From: Streptomyces cadmiisoli
GTDB lineage: Bacteria > Actinomycetota > Actinomycetes > Streptomycetales > Streptomycetaceae
Assembly (NCBI RefSeq): GCF_003261055.1
Contig: NZ_CP030073.1
Coordinates: 6,386,001 to 6,450,000 of the forward strand
Length of the DNA stretch: 64,000 bases
Reading direction: 5' to 3'
Made by a program: the position numbers and the translations under genes. The stretch's first letter is position 1. The number at the start of each line of letters is the position of its first letter. The notes beneath the pieces were generated by a model. The model had not been told where the DNA came from. It saw only the letters and a program-made list of their open reading frames with translations, and did no database searches. Below, piece by piece: positions 18,310 through 27,763 of the stretch.

Positions 18310-20274
18310 ATGATGGCGAAGAAGACCGCCGTACAGCAGTCGGCGTCCGGAAAGTCCGGCGGAAAGTCCGTGAGTGCGGCGGGTTCCGCGGGTTCCGCGG
18401 GTGCGTTCGGTGGCGCCGCCGCGGCGGCGGGCTCCGGTGGCGCGGCGGCGGGCTCCGGTGGCGCGGCCAAGGACGTCGGCGGCAAGAAGAGCACGCAGCG
18501 GACACCGGCGACCGGGCGGCGGACGTCGGCGGACGCCGCCGGAACGGGTCGGAGCACTGCCGCCGGGGCGAAGGGGGCCGGGAAGGCGACGGACGCCGGG
18601 AAGGCCAGCGGGGCCGGGAAGGCGACGGACGCCGGGAAGGCCAGCGGCGCTGAGAAGGCGAGCGGCGCTGAGAAGGCGAGCGGCAGGGCGGTGGCCGGGG
18701 TGGCCGGGACAAAGGCTTCAACCGGCCGGAAGGCGGCGCCCGGGAAGGCCGCGCCGACCGGCGAGAAGTCGGCGCCCGGGAAGGTGGCTGCCGGGGACAA
18801 GGCCGGCGGGGACAAGGCTGCAGGCGGTACGGCTGTGAAGAAGACGCCCGCCAAGAAGGCGCCGGCCAGAAAGACGCAGGTCAAGAAGGCCCCGGCTGGG
18901 ACCGAGGGGGCCGTGGGCAAGGCGACGGTCACCGGGGAGGGCACCGGTGCGGAAACACGCGCAGGGAAGGCCGCTGCCAAGGCTGCTGCCAAAGGCCCGA
19001 CGGGTACGAAGGCCACGGTCGGGACCGCGGACGGGACGAAGGCCGCTGCCAAGTCCCCTGCGGGATCGAAGACGAAGGCCGATAGGGCGGCAGGCAAGAA
19101 GACCACGGTCGAGGCCCCGGCCCGAGCGGAGGCCGCTGCCCGGGCATCGGCGGACAGGAAGGCCACCACCAAGGCCTCTGCGGACGGGAAGACCACCGCC
19201 GAAGCTCCAGCCGACATGAAGGCCACCGCGAAAGCCCCGGCGGACAAGAAGTCCACCGCCAAGGTGCCGGCGGACAGGCGGACGAGCGCCAAGCCCTCGG
19301 CGGGCAAGAAGTCCGCGGTCAAGGCCCCGCCCGGAGCGGAGACCGCTGCCGAGGCGTCGGCGGGTAAGAAGGCGACCGGCAAGGTTCCCGCGGACAGGAA
19401 GACCACCGCCAAAGCCCCGGCGGACAAGAAGGAAGCCGTCAAGGCCCCCGCAGACGGGAAGGCCAGCGCCGAGCTTCCGGCAGGCAAGAAGGCCAAGGCG
19501 TCGGCTGCTGACACCTCCGGTGCGGAGGCGGGCTCCGAGGCGGCGGTCGCCGCCGGGAGCGCGGCCGGAGCGGAAGCCGCGGGTGGGGAGCCGTCCGCGG
19601 AGAAGGCCGCGGCGAGCGCCCGGCGGCGGGCCGCGCGGAAGGCGACCCGGGCGAAGGCGACGGTCAGGAACTCCCGGACGGTGGAGGCCGGGGAGCCGCC
19701 GGGCCGGAAAGAGGCCGCGGGCGGCAAGCGAGCGGTCAAGAAGAGCACGGCCAAAAAGGTGGGCGCGGCGCAGGCCGCGGAGCAGACGGGAGCCACGACG
19801 GTGGTTGCGAAGAAGACTCCTGGCCGGGCCACGGCGGCGAAGACCGCCGTCCCCAAGGCCCGTATCGCCGCGGCGGAGCCCGGCGACCTCGCGGTGCGCC
19901 CCGGCGAGGACCCCTGGACGCCGGAAGAGGTCGACGAGGCCCGCGCGGAGCTGACGTCCGAGGCGGAGCGCCTGCGTACCGAGATCGCCTCCTCGGAGGC
20001 GTCCGTGGTCGGCCTGATGCGGGACTCCGGGGACGGCGCCGGGGACGACCAGGTGGACACCGGCACCAAGAACATCACGCGCGAGCACGAGCTGGCGCTC
20101 GCCGCCAACGCGCGTGAAATGCTCACCCAGACCGAGCGAGCGCTGCAACGCCTGGACACGGGGACGTACGGACTGTGCGAGAACTGCGGCAACCCCATCG
20201 GCAAGGCCAGGATGCAGGCGTTTCCCCGGGCGACGCTCTGCGTCGAGTGCAAGCAGAAGCAGGAACGCCGGTAG
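18310..20274 (+). CDS. TraR/DksA-type zinc-finger protein with very long H1-like Lys/Ala tail
   Basis: C-terminal 110 residues form a TraR/DksA-like domain: an acidic helical segment (PWTPEEVDEARAELTSEAERL), a TNITREHELALA-type helix and a four-Cys zinc finger (Cys 623, 626, 644, 647; CENCGNPIGKARMQ). Known members bind the RNA polymerase secondary channel and alter promoter choice. The first about 510 residues are almost only Lys, Ala, Gly, Thr, Pro and Ser, with KKAPARKTQVKKAP stretches like eukaryotic H1 and Streptomyces HupS tails, plus fourteen decapeptide repeats. ATG 18310 (or 18313), after GAAGGGG, gives 654 aa. The acidic-loop Asp residues of E. coli DksA cannot be confirmed by eye. 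Function inferred: a nucleoid- or polymerase-associated regulator. Confidence 0.8.
   Translation: MMAKKTAVQQSASGKSGGKSVSAAGSAGSAGAFGGAAAAAGSGGAAAGSGGAAKDVGGKKSTQRTPATGRRTSADAAGTGRSTAAGAKGAGKATDAGKASGAGKATDAGKASGAEKASGAEKASGRAVAGVAGTKASTGRKAAPGKAAPTGEKSAPGKVAAGDKAGGDKAAGGTAVKKTPAKKAPARKTQVKKAPAGTEGAVGKATVTGEGTGAETRAGKAAAKAAAKGPTGTKATVGTADGTKAAAKSPAGSKTKADRAAGKKTTVEAPARAEAAARASADRKATTKASADGKTTAEAPADMKATAKAPADKKSTAKVPADRRTSAKPSAGKKSAVKAPPGAETAAEASAGKKATGKVPADRKTTAKAPADKKEAVKAPADGKASAELPAGKKAKASAADTSGAEAGSEAAVAAGSAAGAEAAGGEPSAEKAAASARRRAARKATRAKATVRNSRTVEAGEPPGRKEAAGGKRAVKKSTAKKVGAAQAAEQTGATTVVAKKTPGRATAAKTAVPKARIAAAEPGDLAVRPGEDPWTPEEVDEARAELTSEAERLRTEIASSEASVVGLMRDSGDGAGDDQVDTGTKNITREHELALAANAREMLTQTERALQRLDTGTYGLCENCGNPIGKARMQAFPRATLCVECKQKQERR
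19087..19506 (+). repeat. Fourteen 30-bp tandem repeats encoding decapeptides
   Basis: In-frame units of exactly ten codons run without a break, for example SADRKATTKA, PADMKATAKA, PADKKSTAKV, PADRKTTAKA and PADKKEAVKA. The pattern is (P/S)-A-(D/G)-x-K-x-(T/A)-x-(K/E)-A. They lie within the basic tail of the TraR/DksA-like protein. The copies differ at the DNA level, so the array is not freshly expanded, but the register is perfectly kept. A shorter array with GKATDAGKASGA copies lies at about 18585-18690. Confidence 0.85.
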
Positions 20275-20308
20275 TGAACCGGCACCGGCCGACCCCGTCG
20301 TAGGCCTC

Positions 20309-20353
20309 CTGAGCACGTGCGGTGCGGGGCGCGTGCCGTACCCTCGTGCTCAG
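20309..20353 (+). terminator. Stem-loop between the dksA-like gene and lspA
   Basis: CTGAGCACG (20309-20317) pairs with CGTGCTCAG (20345-20353) around a GC-rich 27-base interior. It sits in the 106-base gap after the zinc-finger gene. No T-run follows, so it could be a weak terminator or an RNA-processing hairpin. Confidence 0.4.
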
Positions 20354-20380
20354 TCAGGCACCCAAGGTTGAGGGACTCAC

Positions 20381-21046
20381 GTGGCAGAGGCGGAGCGCAT
20401 CATCGGTACGCCGGACATCCCGGACGTGGCGCGGACCGGACAGGAACGGCCCGAGCGCGAGCGGCCCGACGACGCGACACCGGGCGAGCGGTCCGACTCC
20501 GAGGCGGCACCCACCCCGTCCGACGGCTCCGGCGCGGACGAGCAGCAGGCGCCGTCCCGCGGCAAGCGGCGGATCGCCGTACTGTTCGCGGTCGCCGCGT
20601 TCGCCTACGCCCTGGACCTGACCAGCAAGCTCATCGTGGTGGCGAAGCTGGAGCACCACGACGCGATCGAGGTCTTCGGCGAGTGGCTGCGGTTCGACGC
20701 GATCCGCAACCCCGGTGCGGCCTTCGGCTTCGGCCAGGCGTTCACGATCATCTTCACGCTGATCGCGGTGGCCGTGATCGTGGTGATCGCCCGGCTCGCC
20801 CGCAAGCTGTACAGCCTGCCCTGGGCGATCGCCCTCGGCCTGCTGCTCGGCGGCGCGCTCGGCAACCTGACCGACCGGATCTTCCGCTCGCCCGGCGTCT
20901 TCGAGGGCGCGGTCGTCGACTTCATCGCGCCCAAGCACTTCGCGGTCTTCAACCTCGCCGACTCGGCGATCGTCTGCGGCGGCATCCTGATCGTGCTGCT
21001 GTCCTTCAAGGGACTGGACCCCGACGGGACCGTCCACAAGGACTGA
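20381..21046 (+). CDS. lspA: Signal peptidase II (lipoprotein signal peptidase)
   Basis: Membrane aspartic peptidase that cleaves signal peptides of prolipoproteins after Lgt has added the diacylglyceryl group. The 221-aa protein has an unusual polar N-terminal extension of about 65 residues (Glu/Arg/Ala/Pro-rich). Four membrane helices follow. The catalytic aspartates lie in [12 protein letters not shown] (near residue 167) and FNLADSAI (near 196), with [14 protein letters not shown] between them. lgt, the preceding enzyme of the pathway, is also in the window at 58351. The stop is followed by rluD after 96 bases. Confidence 0.93.
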   Translation: MAEAERIIGTPDIPDVARTGQERPERERPDDATPGERSDSEAAPTPSDGSGADEQQAPSRGKRRIAVLFAVAAFAYALDLTSKLIVVAKLEHHDAIEVFGEWLRFDAIRNPGAAFGFGQAFTIIFTLIAVAVIVVIARLARKLYSLPWAIALGLLLGGALGNLTDRIFRSPGVFEGAVVDFIAPKHFAVFNLADSAIVCGGILIVLLSFKGLDPDGTVHKD

Positions 21047-21142
21047 CCGGACCGTCCGCGAGGACGCCCCCGGCCGCTCGCCGGGGACCGGGGCCGCGGG
21101 CTGGCGTACGGCGTTGTCGGACCCGTCCGGCATACTCGACGG

Positions 21143-22087
21143 GTGAGCACGATTCCCGAGATCCGTACCCTGCCCGTGCCGGACGGTCTGGAGGGCGAGC
21201 GCGTCGACGCCGCCATCTCCCGCATGTTCGGCTTTTCCCGTACCAAGGCCGCGGAGCTCGCCGCGGCGGGCAAGGTGCTGGTCGACGGCACGGCGGTCGG
21301 CAAGTCCGAGCGCGTGAGCGGCGGGGCCTGGCTGGAGGTCGAGATGCCGCAGGAGGCCGCGCCGGTGCAGGTGGTGGCCGAGCCGGTCGAGGGCATGGAG
21401 ATCGTGCACGACGACGACGACGTGGTCGTGATCGTCAAGCCGGTCGGAGTCGCGGCCCACCCGAGTCCGGGCTGGTCCGGGCCGACGGTCATCGGCGGAC
21501 TCGCGGCGGCCGGGTACCGGATCTCGACGTCCGGCGCCGCCGAGCGCCAGGGCATCGTGCACCGTCTCGACGTCGGCACCTCGGGCCTGATGGTGGTCGC
21601 CAAGTCCGAGTACGCGTACACGTCGCTGAAGCGCCAGTTCAAGGAGCGCACGGTCGACAAGCGCTACCACACCCTGGTCCAGGGCCACCCCGACCCGACC
21701 AGCGGCACCATCGACGCGCCCATCGGCCGCCACCCCAACCACGACTACAAGTGGGCGGTCACGGCCGACGGCAAGCCGTCCGTCACGCACTACGACCTGA
21801 TCGAGGCGTTCCGCGCGGCCTCCCTGCTCGACGTGAAGCTGGAGACCGGCCGCACCCACCAGATCCGCGTGCACATGGCCGCCCATCGCCACCCCTGCGT
21901 CGGCGACCTCACCTACGGCGCGGACCCCACGCTCGCCAAGCGGCTGCGGCTGACCCGGCAGTGGCTGCACGCCGTGCGCCTCGGCTTCGAGCACCCCGGG
22001 GACGGCCAGTGGGCGGAGTTCGCCTGCGACTACCCGGAGGACCTCCAGAAGGCCCTGGACCTGGTGCGCGAGGAGACCTACGGATGA
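21143..22087 (+). CDS. rluD: RluA/RluD-family rRNA/tRNA pseudouridine synthase
   Basis: Converts specific uridines in structured RNA to pseudouridine. The 314-aa protein has an N-terminal S4 RNA-binding domain (about residues 15-75; [21 protein letters not shown]) and the catalytic domain with the [15 protein letters not shown] motif whose Asp attacks the base. [11 protein letters not shown] and [15 protein letters not shown] segments follow. Its place directly after lspA is widely conserved (lspA-rluD). The substrate site cannot be told from sequence, so RluD versus another RluA-type enzyme stays open. Confidence 0.88.
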   Translation: MSTIPEIRTLPVPDGLEGERVDAAISRMFGFSRTKAAELAAAGKVLVDGTAVGKSERVSGGAWLEVEMPQEAAPVQVVAEPVEGMEIVHDDDDVVVIVKPVGVAAHPSPGWSGPTVIGGLAAAGYRISTSGAAERQGIVHRLDVGTSGLMVVAKSEYAYTSLKRQFKERTVDKRYHTLVQGHPDPTSGTIDAPIGRHPNHDYKWAVTADGKPSVTHYDLIEAFRAASLLDVKLETGRTHQIRVHMAAHRHPCVGDLTYGADPTLAKRLRLTRQWLHAVRLGFEHPGDGQWAEFACDYPEDLQKALDLVREETYG

Positions 22088-22560
22088 GCGCCGCGGAGCT
22101 GACCTTCACGGTGCGCGTGGCCGAGGAGCCCGCCGACCGCGAGGCCTGCTTCGCGGTGCGCAAGGAGGTCTTCGTCGCCGAGCAGGGCGTCCCGCAGGAC
22201 GTGGAGTACGACGCCTACGACGCGACCGCGCTGCACGTCCTGGCCCTGCGTGAGGACGGGCTGCCGCTCGGCACCGGGCGGCTGCTGTACGGCCCGGGCG
22301 CCGCGGCCAAGACCGGCGGTGATCCGGCGGTGGGGTCGCTGGGGCGGCTCGCGGTGACCAAGGAGGCCCGGGGGCTCGGAGTCGGCGTGGCGCTGGTGCG
22401 GGCCATCGAGGACGCGGCCCGCGCGCGCGGCCTGGCGGCCGTGGACCTGCACGCGCAGACGCACGCCCTCGGCTTCTACGAGCGCCTGGGGTACGAGGCG
22501 TACGGGCCGGAGTTCCCGGACGCCGGCATTCCGCACCGGTCGATGCGGCGCGCCCTGTAG
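22084..22560 (+). CDS. GNAT-family N-acetyltransferase
   Basis: Acetyl-CoA dependent acetyltransferase of 158 aa. The N-terminal part ([22 protein letters not shown]) resembles the ElaA-type GNAT group. The CoA-binding motif A is [20 protein letters not shown] (about residues 79-100), and motif B lies in [15 protein letters not shown]. The ATG overlaps the rluD stop (ATGA), so it is translated with rluD. Substrate unknown. Confidence 0.88.
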   Translation: MSAAELTFTVRVAEEPADREACFAVRKEVFVAEQGVPQDVEYDAYDATALHVLALREDGLPLGTGRLLYGPGAAAKTGGDPAVGSLGRLAVTKEARGLGVGVALVRAIEDAARARGLAAVDLHAQTHALGFYERLGYEAYGPEFPDAGIPHRSMRRAL

Positions 22561-22647
22561 CCGACGGCGCCGAACGGGCTGACGGGAAGGGCGCCGTGGC
22601 AGGCTGGAGATCCGCCGTGTGATCGACTCGCCACCGGAGCGCTGACC

Positions 22648-24234
22648 GTGGATCAGTTGGCCCTGCTGTTCGTGCTGTTGCTCGGGGCCGTGGTGAGTGT
22701 CCCGGTCGGGGACCGGCTGGGACTGCCCGCGCCGGTGCTGATGACCCTGCTGGGCATCGTGCTGGCGCTGCTCGAATTCGTGCCGAACGTCGACGTCCCG
22801 CCCGACCTGATCCTGCCGCTGCTGCTTCCGCCGCTGCTCTACGCCGCCGTCCGGCGCACCTCCTGGCGGCAGTTCGCGGCCAACAAACGCCCGATCTTCC
22901 TGCTGGCCGTGGCGCTGGTGTGCGTGACCACCGCATGTGTCGCCGCGGTCGCCCACTCGATCGTGCCGGGACTGCCGATCGCGGCGGCCGTGGCCCTCGG
23001 CGCCCTGGTGGCGCCGCCCGATCCGGTCGCGGCGACCGCCGTCGCCGGGCAGTTGGGGCTGCCCCGCCGGCTGGTGTCGATCCTGGAGGGCGAGGGGCTG
23101 TTCAACGACGTGACGGCCATCGTGCTTTACCACGTGGCGATCACCGCGGTGGTGACCGGGACCTTTTCGCCCTGGGAGGCCGGGCTCGACTTCGTGCTGT
23201 CGGCCGTGGTCGCGCTGGTGATCGGCCTGACGCTGGGCTGGGGGGCCAACAAGCTGCTGGACGTGCTCGGCGACGAGACCCTCCAGATCGGGCTCACCCT
23301 GCTGGTGCCCTACGCGTCCTACGTGCTGGCCGAGGAACTCCACGGGTCGGGGGTGCTCGCCGTGCTCGTCACCGCGCTGTTCCTCGCCGAGTACTCCGGC
23401 GATCCCGACGACGTCCTGATGCGGCTGGCCGGGCACACCTTCTGGAACATCGTCGACACCCTGGTCACCGGTGTCGCGTTCGGGCTGATCGGGCTGGAGC
23501 TGCACAACGCGATCGGGACGGCGTCCGGGCGGTGGGGCGAACTGCTCGGCTGGGCGGCGGCGGTCGCCGCGGTGGTCGTCGTGCTGCGGCTGGCGTACCT
23601 GCTGCCGGCGAGCTGGCTCACCCAGCGGCTGCACGCCCGGCGGGACTACGACGAGGAGATCCCGACGAGTTGGCGGGAGACCGTCGTGATGTGGTGGTCG
23701 GGGATGCGCGGGGTCGCCTCCGTGGCCCTGGCACTGGCCATTCCGCTGCGGACCGAGGACGGTGCGCCCTTTCCCGACCGGGACGAGATCGTGTTCATCG
23801 CGTTCGGCGTGATCATGGCGACGCTGGTGTTGCAGGGGCTGACTCTGCCGTGGCTGGTGAAGCGGCTCGGCGTGCGGGCCGACACCGAGGTCGAGGAGGA
23901 GTTCGAGCGGGCGCTGGCGGTGCGCGCGGCGAAGGCGGCGAAGCGGAGGCTGCGGGAGATCGAGGAGGTCGAGGACCTGCCGGAGGAGGTGTCCGAGCGG
24001 ATGCTGCGGCGGGCCGTCGACATCGGCGTCCGGATCAGTCCGCGGCTGGCGGAGGACGAGCGGCGCGAGGGGCACGAGCAACGCACGCGCCGGCTGAAGA
24101 GGCTGCGGCGGATCGAACGGGACATGCTGAGCGCGGCGCGGCACGAGGTCCTGGCCGCGCGCCGGGAGCCGGGGGCGGATCCGGAGGTGGTGGACCGGGT
24201 GCTGCGCCACCTCGACGTGCGCAGTCTGCGGTGA
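22648..24234 (+). CDS. CPA1-family Na+/H+ antiporter
   Basis: Polytopic membrane exchanger of 528 aa with about twelve hydrophobic segments in residues 1-400. The family's ion-binding motifs are present: APPDPVAATAV near residue 128 and the EGEGLFNDVTAIV motif near 150. It ends with a charged cytoplasmic tail of about 120 residues that looks helical (AKAAKRRLREIEEVEDL). A role in sodium export and pH balance is known for the family; ion preference cannot be read. It is preceded by an 87-base gap with a possible hairpin (22564-22597). Confidence 0.9.
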   Translation: MDQLALLFVLLLGAVVSVPVGDRLGLPAPVLMTLLGIVLALLEFVPNVDVPPDLILPLLLPPLLYAAVRRTSWRQFAANKRPIFLLAVALVCVTTACVAAVAHSIVPGLPIAAAVALGALVAPPDPVAATAVAGQLGLPRRLVSILEGEGLFNDVTAIVLYHVAITAVVTGTFSPWEAGLDFVLSAVVALVIGLTLGWGANKLLDVLGDETLQIGLTLLVPYASYVLAEELHGSGVLAVLVTALFLAEYSGDPDDVLMRLAGHTFWNIVDTLVTGVAFGLIGLELHNAIGTASGRWGELLGWAAAVAAVVVVLRLAYLLPASWLTQRLHARRDYDEEIPTSWRETVVMWWSGMRGVASVALALAIPLRTEDGAPFPDRDEIVFIAFGVIMATLVLQGLTLPWLVKRLGVRADTEVEEEFERALAVRAAKAAKRRLREIEEVEDLPEEVSERMLRRAVDIGVRISPRLAEDERREGHEQRTRRLKRLRRIERDMLSAARHEVLAARREPGADPEVVDRVLRHLDVRSLR

Positions 24235-24244
24235 CCGCAGGCCC

Positions 24245-24280
24245 GTTCACCGCCCGCCTCCCGGGGGACGGGCGGTGAAC
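24245..24280. terminator. Bidirectional terminator between antiporter and MscS genes
   Basis: A perfect 12-bp stem (GTTCACCGCCCG at 24245-24256 with 24269-24280) lies 11 bases after the antiporter stop and 17 bases beyond the convergent mscS stop. Confidence 0.8.
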
Positions 24281-24296
24281 GCCGGCGTCGGCCGCG

Positions 24297-25415
24297 TCAG
24301 CCGCGCTCCGGCCGCGGGGTCTCCACCGCCCGGCGCTGGGCACCGTCGGGGTGCCGCCGGTGCCCGTTCGAGCCGGGTGCGAGGACCGCGTCCGCGGTGT
24401 TGACCCGGGGCAGGGCGTACGGGTGGTGGCGGACCAGCCAGCCGATCATCTGCTCGCGGACCGTGACCCGCACCGTCCAGACGTCGTCCGCGTCCTTCGC
24501 GGTCACCACGGCCCGTACCTCGATGGTGTTGGGGGTGGAGTCGGTGACGTCCAGACCGTACTTGCGGCCGTCCCAGGCGGGGCACTCGCGCAGGATGTCG
24601 CGCAGCTTCTCGCGCATCGCCTCCAGCGGGGCGGAGTGGTCGAGGTGCCAGAGGACGACGCCGGTCATCTGCGGGGTGCCGCGCGACCAGTTCTCGAAGG
24701 GCTTGGACGTGAAGTACGAGACCGGCATGGTGATCCGGCGCTCGTCCCAGGTCCGCACCGTGAGATACGTCAGGGTGATCTCCTCCACCGTGCCCCACTC
24801 GCCGTCGACCACGACCGTGTCGCCGAGGCGCACCATGTCGCCGAACGCGATCTGGAATCCGGCGAACATGTTGCTCAGCGTGGACTGCGCCGCCACACCG
24901 GCGACGATGCCGAGGATGCCCGCCGAGGCCAGTAGCGAGGCGCCCGCCGCCCGCATCGCCGGGAACGTCAGCAGCATCGCGGCGATGGCGACCACGCCCA
25001 CGACGGCCGCCACCACCCGCATGATGAGCGACACCTGGGTGCGCACCCGGCGGACCCGCGCCGGATCGCGCTGGGCGCGTGAGCTGGCGTAGCGCGAGTA
25101 CGACGTCTCCACGACGGCCGCCGCGATCCGCACCACCAGCCACGCCGCCGATCCGATCAGGACCAGCGTCAGGGCGCGGCCGATGCCCACCCGGTGCTCC
25201 TGGAGCAGTCGCGCCGAGTCGTACGAGGCTCTCAGCAGCGCCGCGCAGATCACCAGCTGGTAGGGGATGCGGCCGCGGCGCAGCAGACCCCACAGCTGGG
25301 TCTCCTCGTGCCGTGCGTCGGCCTTGCGCAACAGCAGATCGGTGGCCCAGCCGATGAGCAGCGTGAGCACCACCGAGCCGCCTACGACGATGAGCGGTCG
25401 GAGTATGTTCTCCAT
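24297..25415 (-). CDS. Small-conductance mechanosensitive channel (MscS family)
   Basis: Membrane-tension gated channel that releases solutes on hypo-osmotic shock. ATG 25415 gives 372 aa with an N-terminal membrane helix (LRPLIVVGGSVVLTLLIGWA), three to four further helices and the pore-lining helix with small residues (ASLLASAGILGIVAGVAAQS near residue 180). The MscS core follows: NMFAGFQIAFGDMVRLGDTVVVDGEWGTVEEITLTY is the hallmark beta-domain region. The C-terminal about 40 residues are Arg/Pro/Gly-rich and outside the family domain. It converges on the antiporter gene. Confidence 0.9.
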   Translation of the reverse strand: MENILRPLIVVGGSVVLTLLIGWATDLLLRKADARHEETQLWGLLRRGRIPYQLVICAALLRASYDSARLLQEHRVGIGRALTLVLIGSAAWLVVRIAAAVVETSYSRYASSRAQRDPARVRRVRTQVSLIMRVVAAVVGVVAIAAMLLTFPAMRAAGASLLASAGILGIVAGVAAQSTLSNMFAGFQIAFGDMVRLGDTVVVDGEWGTVEEITLTYLTVRTWDERRITMPVSYFTSKPFENWSRGTPQMTGVVLWHLDHSAPLEAMREKLRDILRECPAWDGRKYGLDVTDSTPNTIEVRAVVTAKDADDVWTVRVTVREQMIGWLVRHHPYALPRVNTADAVLAPGSNGHRRHPDGAQRRAVETPRPERG

Positions 25416-25521
25416 GCCTTCGAACGTAACCGGCCCCGGGCGGCCCTGAACATGTGAATTCCGCGGCTTCCCGGGTAATGACCGGCCCTGCGCCGTCGTA
25501 CCCGGCTGGCACCATGGCCCC

Positions 25522-26091
25522 ATGAACATCGTGCTGTTTCACTCGGCCTTCGGCCTCAGGCCAGCGGTGCGCGCCGCGGCGGACCGGCTGCGCTCGGCCG
25601 GTCACGAGGTGTGGACGCCGGACCTCTTCGCCGGGCGGACGTTCGAGACGGTCGAGGAGGGCATGGCCTTCCACGACGGGATCGGCAAGGACGAACTGCT
25701 GAAGCGGGCCGTCCTGGCCGCGGCGCCCTATTCCGAACGGGGGCTGGTGTACGCCGGGTTCTCACTGGGCGCCTCCGTCGCGCAGACCCTCGCGCTCGGC
25801 GACGACAAGGCACGCGGTCTGCTGCTCCTGCACGGCACCTCGGACCTCGCGCCGAACGCCGAGGCCGACGACCTCCCCGTCCAGCTGCACGTGGCCGAGC
25901 CGGACCCGTTCGAGACGGACGACTGGCTGAGCGCCTGGTATCTCCAGATGCGCAGAGCCGGGGCGGACGTGGAGATCCACCGGTACGCCGGGGCGGGTCA
26001 TCTGTACACGGACCCCGATCTGCCGGACTACGACGCGGAGGCGGCCGAGGCCACCTGGCGGGTGGCGCTCGGCTTCCTCGACAGCCTGTAA
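25522..26091 (+). CDS. Dienelactone hydrolase-like alpha/beta hydrolase
   Basis: Cytosolic 189-aa alpha/beta hydrolase of the dienelactone hydrolase group. It shows IVLFHSAFGLRP at the N-terminus (oxyanion region), the nucleophile elbow GFSLGAS near residue 80 with Ser in place of the Cys of true dienelactone hydrolases, an acid candidate in VAEPDPFE near 134 and the catalytic His in YAGAGHLYTD near 159. Substrate unknown. It faces the broken phoD gene, stop to stop, 7 bases apart, and diverges from mscS. Confidence 0.85.
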   Translation: MNIVLFHSAFGLRPAVRAAADRLRSAGHEVWTPDLFAGRTFETVEEGMAFHDGIGKDELLKRAVLAAAPYSERGLVYAGFSLGASVAQTLALGDDKARGLLLLHGTSDLAPNAEADDLPVQLHVAEPDPFETDDWLSAWYLQMRRAGADVEIHRYAGAGHLYTDPDLPDYDAEAAEATWRVALGFLDSL

Positions 26092-26098
26092 GCGGCGG

Positions 26099-27760
26099 TT
26101 ATACGGGGTCGTAGGTCCGCTCGACCTTCTGCGTACCGCTGCGGGTGCGGTACGACCGGCTCCAGGACGATGTCGCGTCCGCCCGCGTCCGGTCGGACAG
26201 GACGTAGTAGTCCATCTGGGCGCGGTCGGTGGTGATGTCCAGGACGCCGTAGCCGTGGCGGTCGGTGTCGACCCAGTGGACGTGCCGGTTGGCCGCGCGG
26301 ATGAGCGGAGCGGCGACGGCGGAGACGGTGCCCTGGGGGACGTTCACCAGGTCGTCGAGGTTGTCCGAGGTCACCGACGTGACGACGAACTCCGTGGCGG
26401 CCGAGGCGGACAGCGGGTACGTCCCGGCGTTCACCGGCACGTCGTTGGCCCACGCCATGTGGATGTCGCCGGTGAGGAAGACGGTGTTGCGGATCGCGTT
26501 CGAGCGCAGGTGGGCGAGGAGTTCGCGCCGGTCGTCGGTGTAGCCGTCCCACTGGTCGGTGTTGAGGGCGAGACCCTCCCGGGGCAGGCCGAGCAGCTCG
26601 GCGAGCGGCTTCAGCAGTTCCGCGGAGAGCGAGCCGATGGCGAACGGCGAGATCATCACCGAGTTGCCGACCAGCCGCCAGGTGGTGTCGGACCGCACCA
26701 GCCCGGTCTTCAGCCAGTCGAGCTGGGCGCGTCCGGTGAGCGTGCGGTCCGGGTCGTCGACGTCGCCGTCGCCGAGCGCGGCCTACTGCGAGCGGAACGA
26801 GCGCAGGTCCAGCAGGGAGAGATCGGCGAGCTTGCCGAAGCGCAGCCGGCGGTAGGTGGTGCCGGCGACGGCCGGCCGGACCGGCATCCACTCGAAGTAG
26901 GCCTGCTTGGCGGCGCTCTGGCGTGCGGCCCAGGGGCCCTCGGCGCCCTCGGTGTGGTTCTCGGCGCCGCCCGACCATGCGTCGTTGGCTATCTCGTGGT
27001 CGTCCCAGATGGCGACGACCGGCGCGGCGGCGTGCAGCGCCTGGAGGTCCGGGTCCGTCTTGTACCGGCCGTGCCGGACGCGGTAGTCGGCGAGGGTGAC
27101 GATCTCGTGGGCGGGGGCGTGCGGTCGGACCACGCGGCCGCGGGTGCCGTACTCCCCGGTGCCGTACTCGTAGATGTAGTCGCCCAGGTGCAGCCAGGCG
27201 TCCAGGTCGCCGCGGGTCGCGAGGTGGCGGTACGCGGCGAAGTGGCCGGCCTCCCAGTTGGCGCAGGAGACCACGCCGAACCGCAGGCCCGGCACGGCCG
27301 CGTCGGCGGCGGGGGCGGTGCGCGTGCGGGCCGCGGGGGAGTCGGTGCCGCCCGAGGAGAAGCGGAACCAGTAGTCGGTGGCGGGCGCCAGACCGCGGAT
27401 GTCCGCCTTGACGGTGTGGTCGCCGGCCGCCGTCGCCGTGGTGGAGCCCTCGGCGACGACCTGGGTGAAGGCGCTGTCCCGGGCCACCACCCAGCTCACC
27501 CGGACGTCGGGGCCGAGCCCGGAGCCGGGTACGGCGTCCGCCGCGGGCGTCACGCGGGTCCACAGCAGGATGCCGTCCGGGAGCGGGTCGCCGGAGGCGA
27601 CACCGTGCAGGAAGGCGGGGGCCTCGGAGGCCGCGCGGGCGGGCAGGGCGCCGGCCAGCGGAGCGGCCAGGACGGCGCCGGCGGCGGCCGCCTTGACGAC
27701 CGAACGGCGGCGCGGTGCGGGCGAGTTGGCGCTGTCGGGGGATCTGTGTCGTCTGGTCAC
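26099..27760 (-). pseudogene. phoD: PhoD-type secreted alkaline phosphatase, interrupted by in-frame TAG
   Basis: The frame from GTG 27760 reads a twin-arginine signal ([13 protein letters not shown]) and then a PhoD phosphodiesterase/phosphatase: the N-terminal immunoglobulin-like domain, [11 protein letters not shown] and WDDHEIAND metal-site motifs. It meets TAG at 26785-26783 after residue 325 (…RSFRSQ). The same frame then continues to 26099 with the rest of the domain, including the metal-binding TGDIHMAW motif and a normal end, 553 codons in total. The usual sequence at the break is RSQQA, so CAG to TAG explains it by one base. The truncated protein would lack part of the metal site. 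Either a true null mutation or a base-call error; a GTG at 26698 could restart but would make no secreted enzyme. Confidence 0.88.
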
Positions 27761-27763
27761 GAG

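Noticed and set aside
18585..19506. CRISPR-like or satellite array
   Set aside because: Repeats are in frame, have no unique spacers between identical repeats and encode a Lys/Ala-rich protein tail.
26783..26785. TAG in phoD as pyrrolysine or programmed read-through
   Set aside because: Many genes here end normally with TAG, no recoding hairpin is obvious downstream, and no such system is known in Streptomyces; mutation or sequencing error is simpler.
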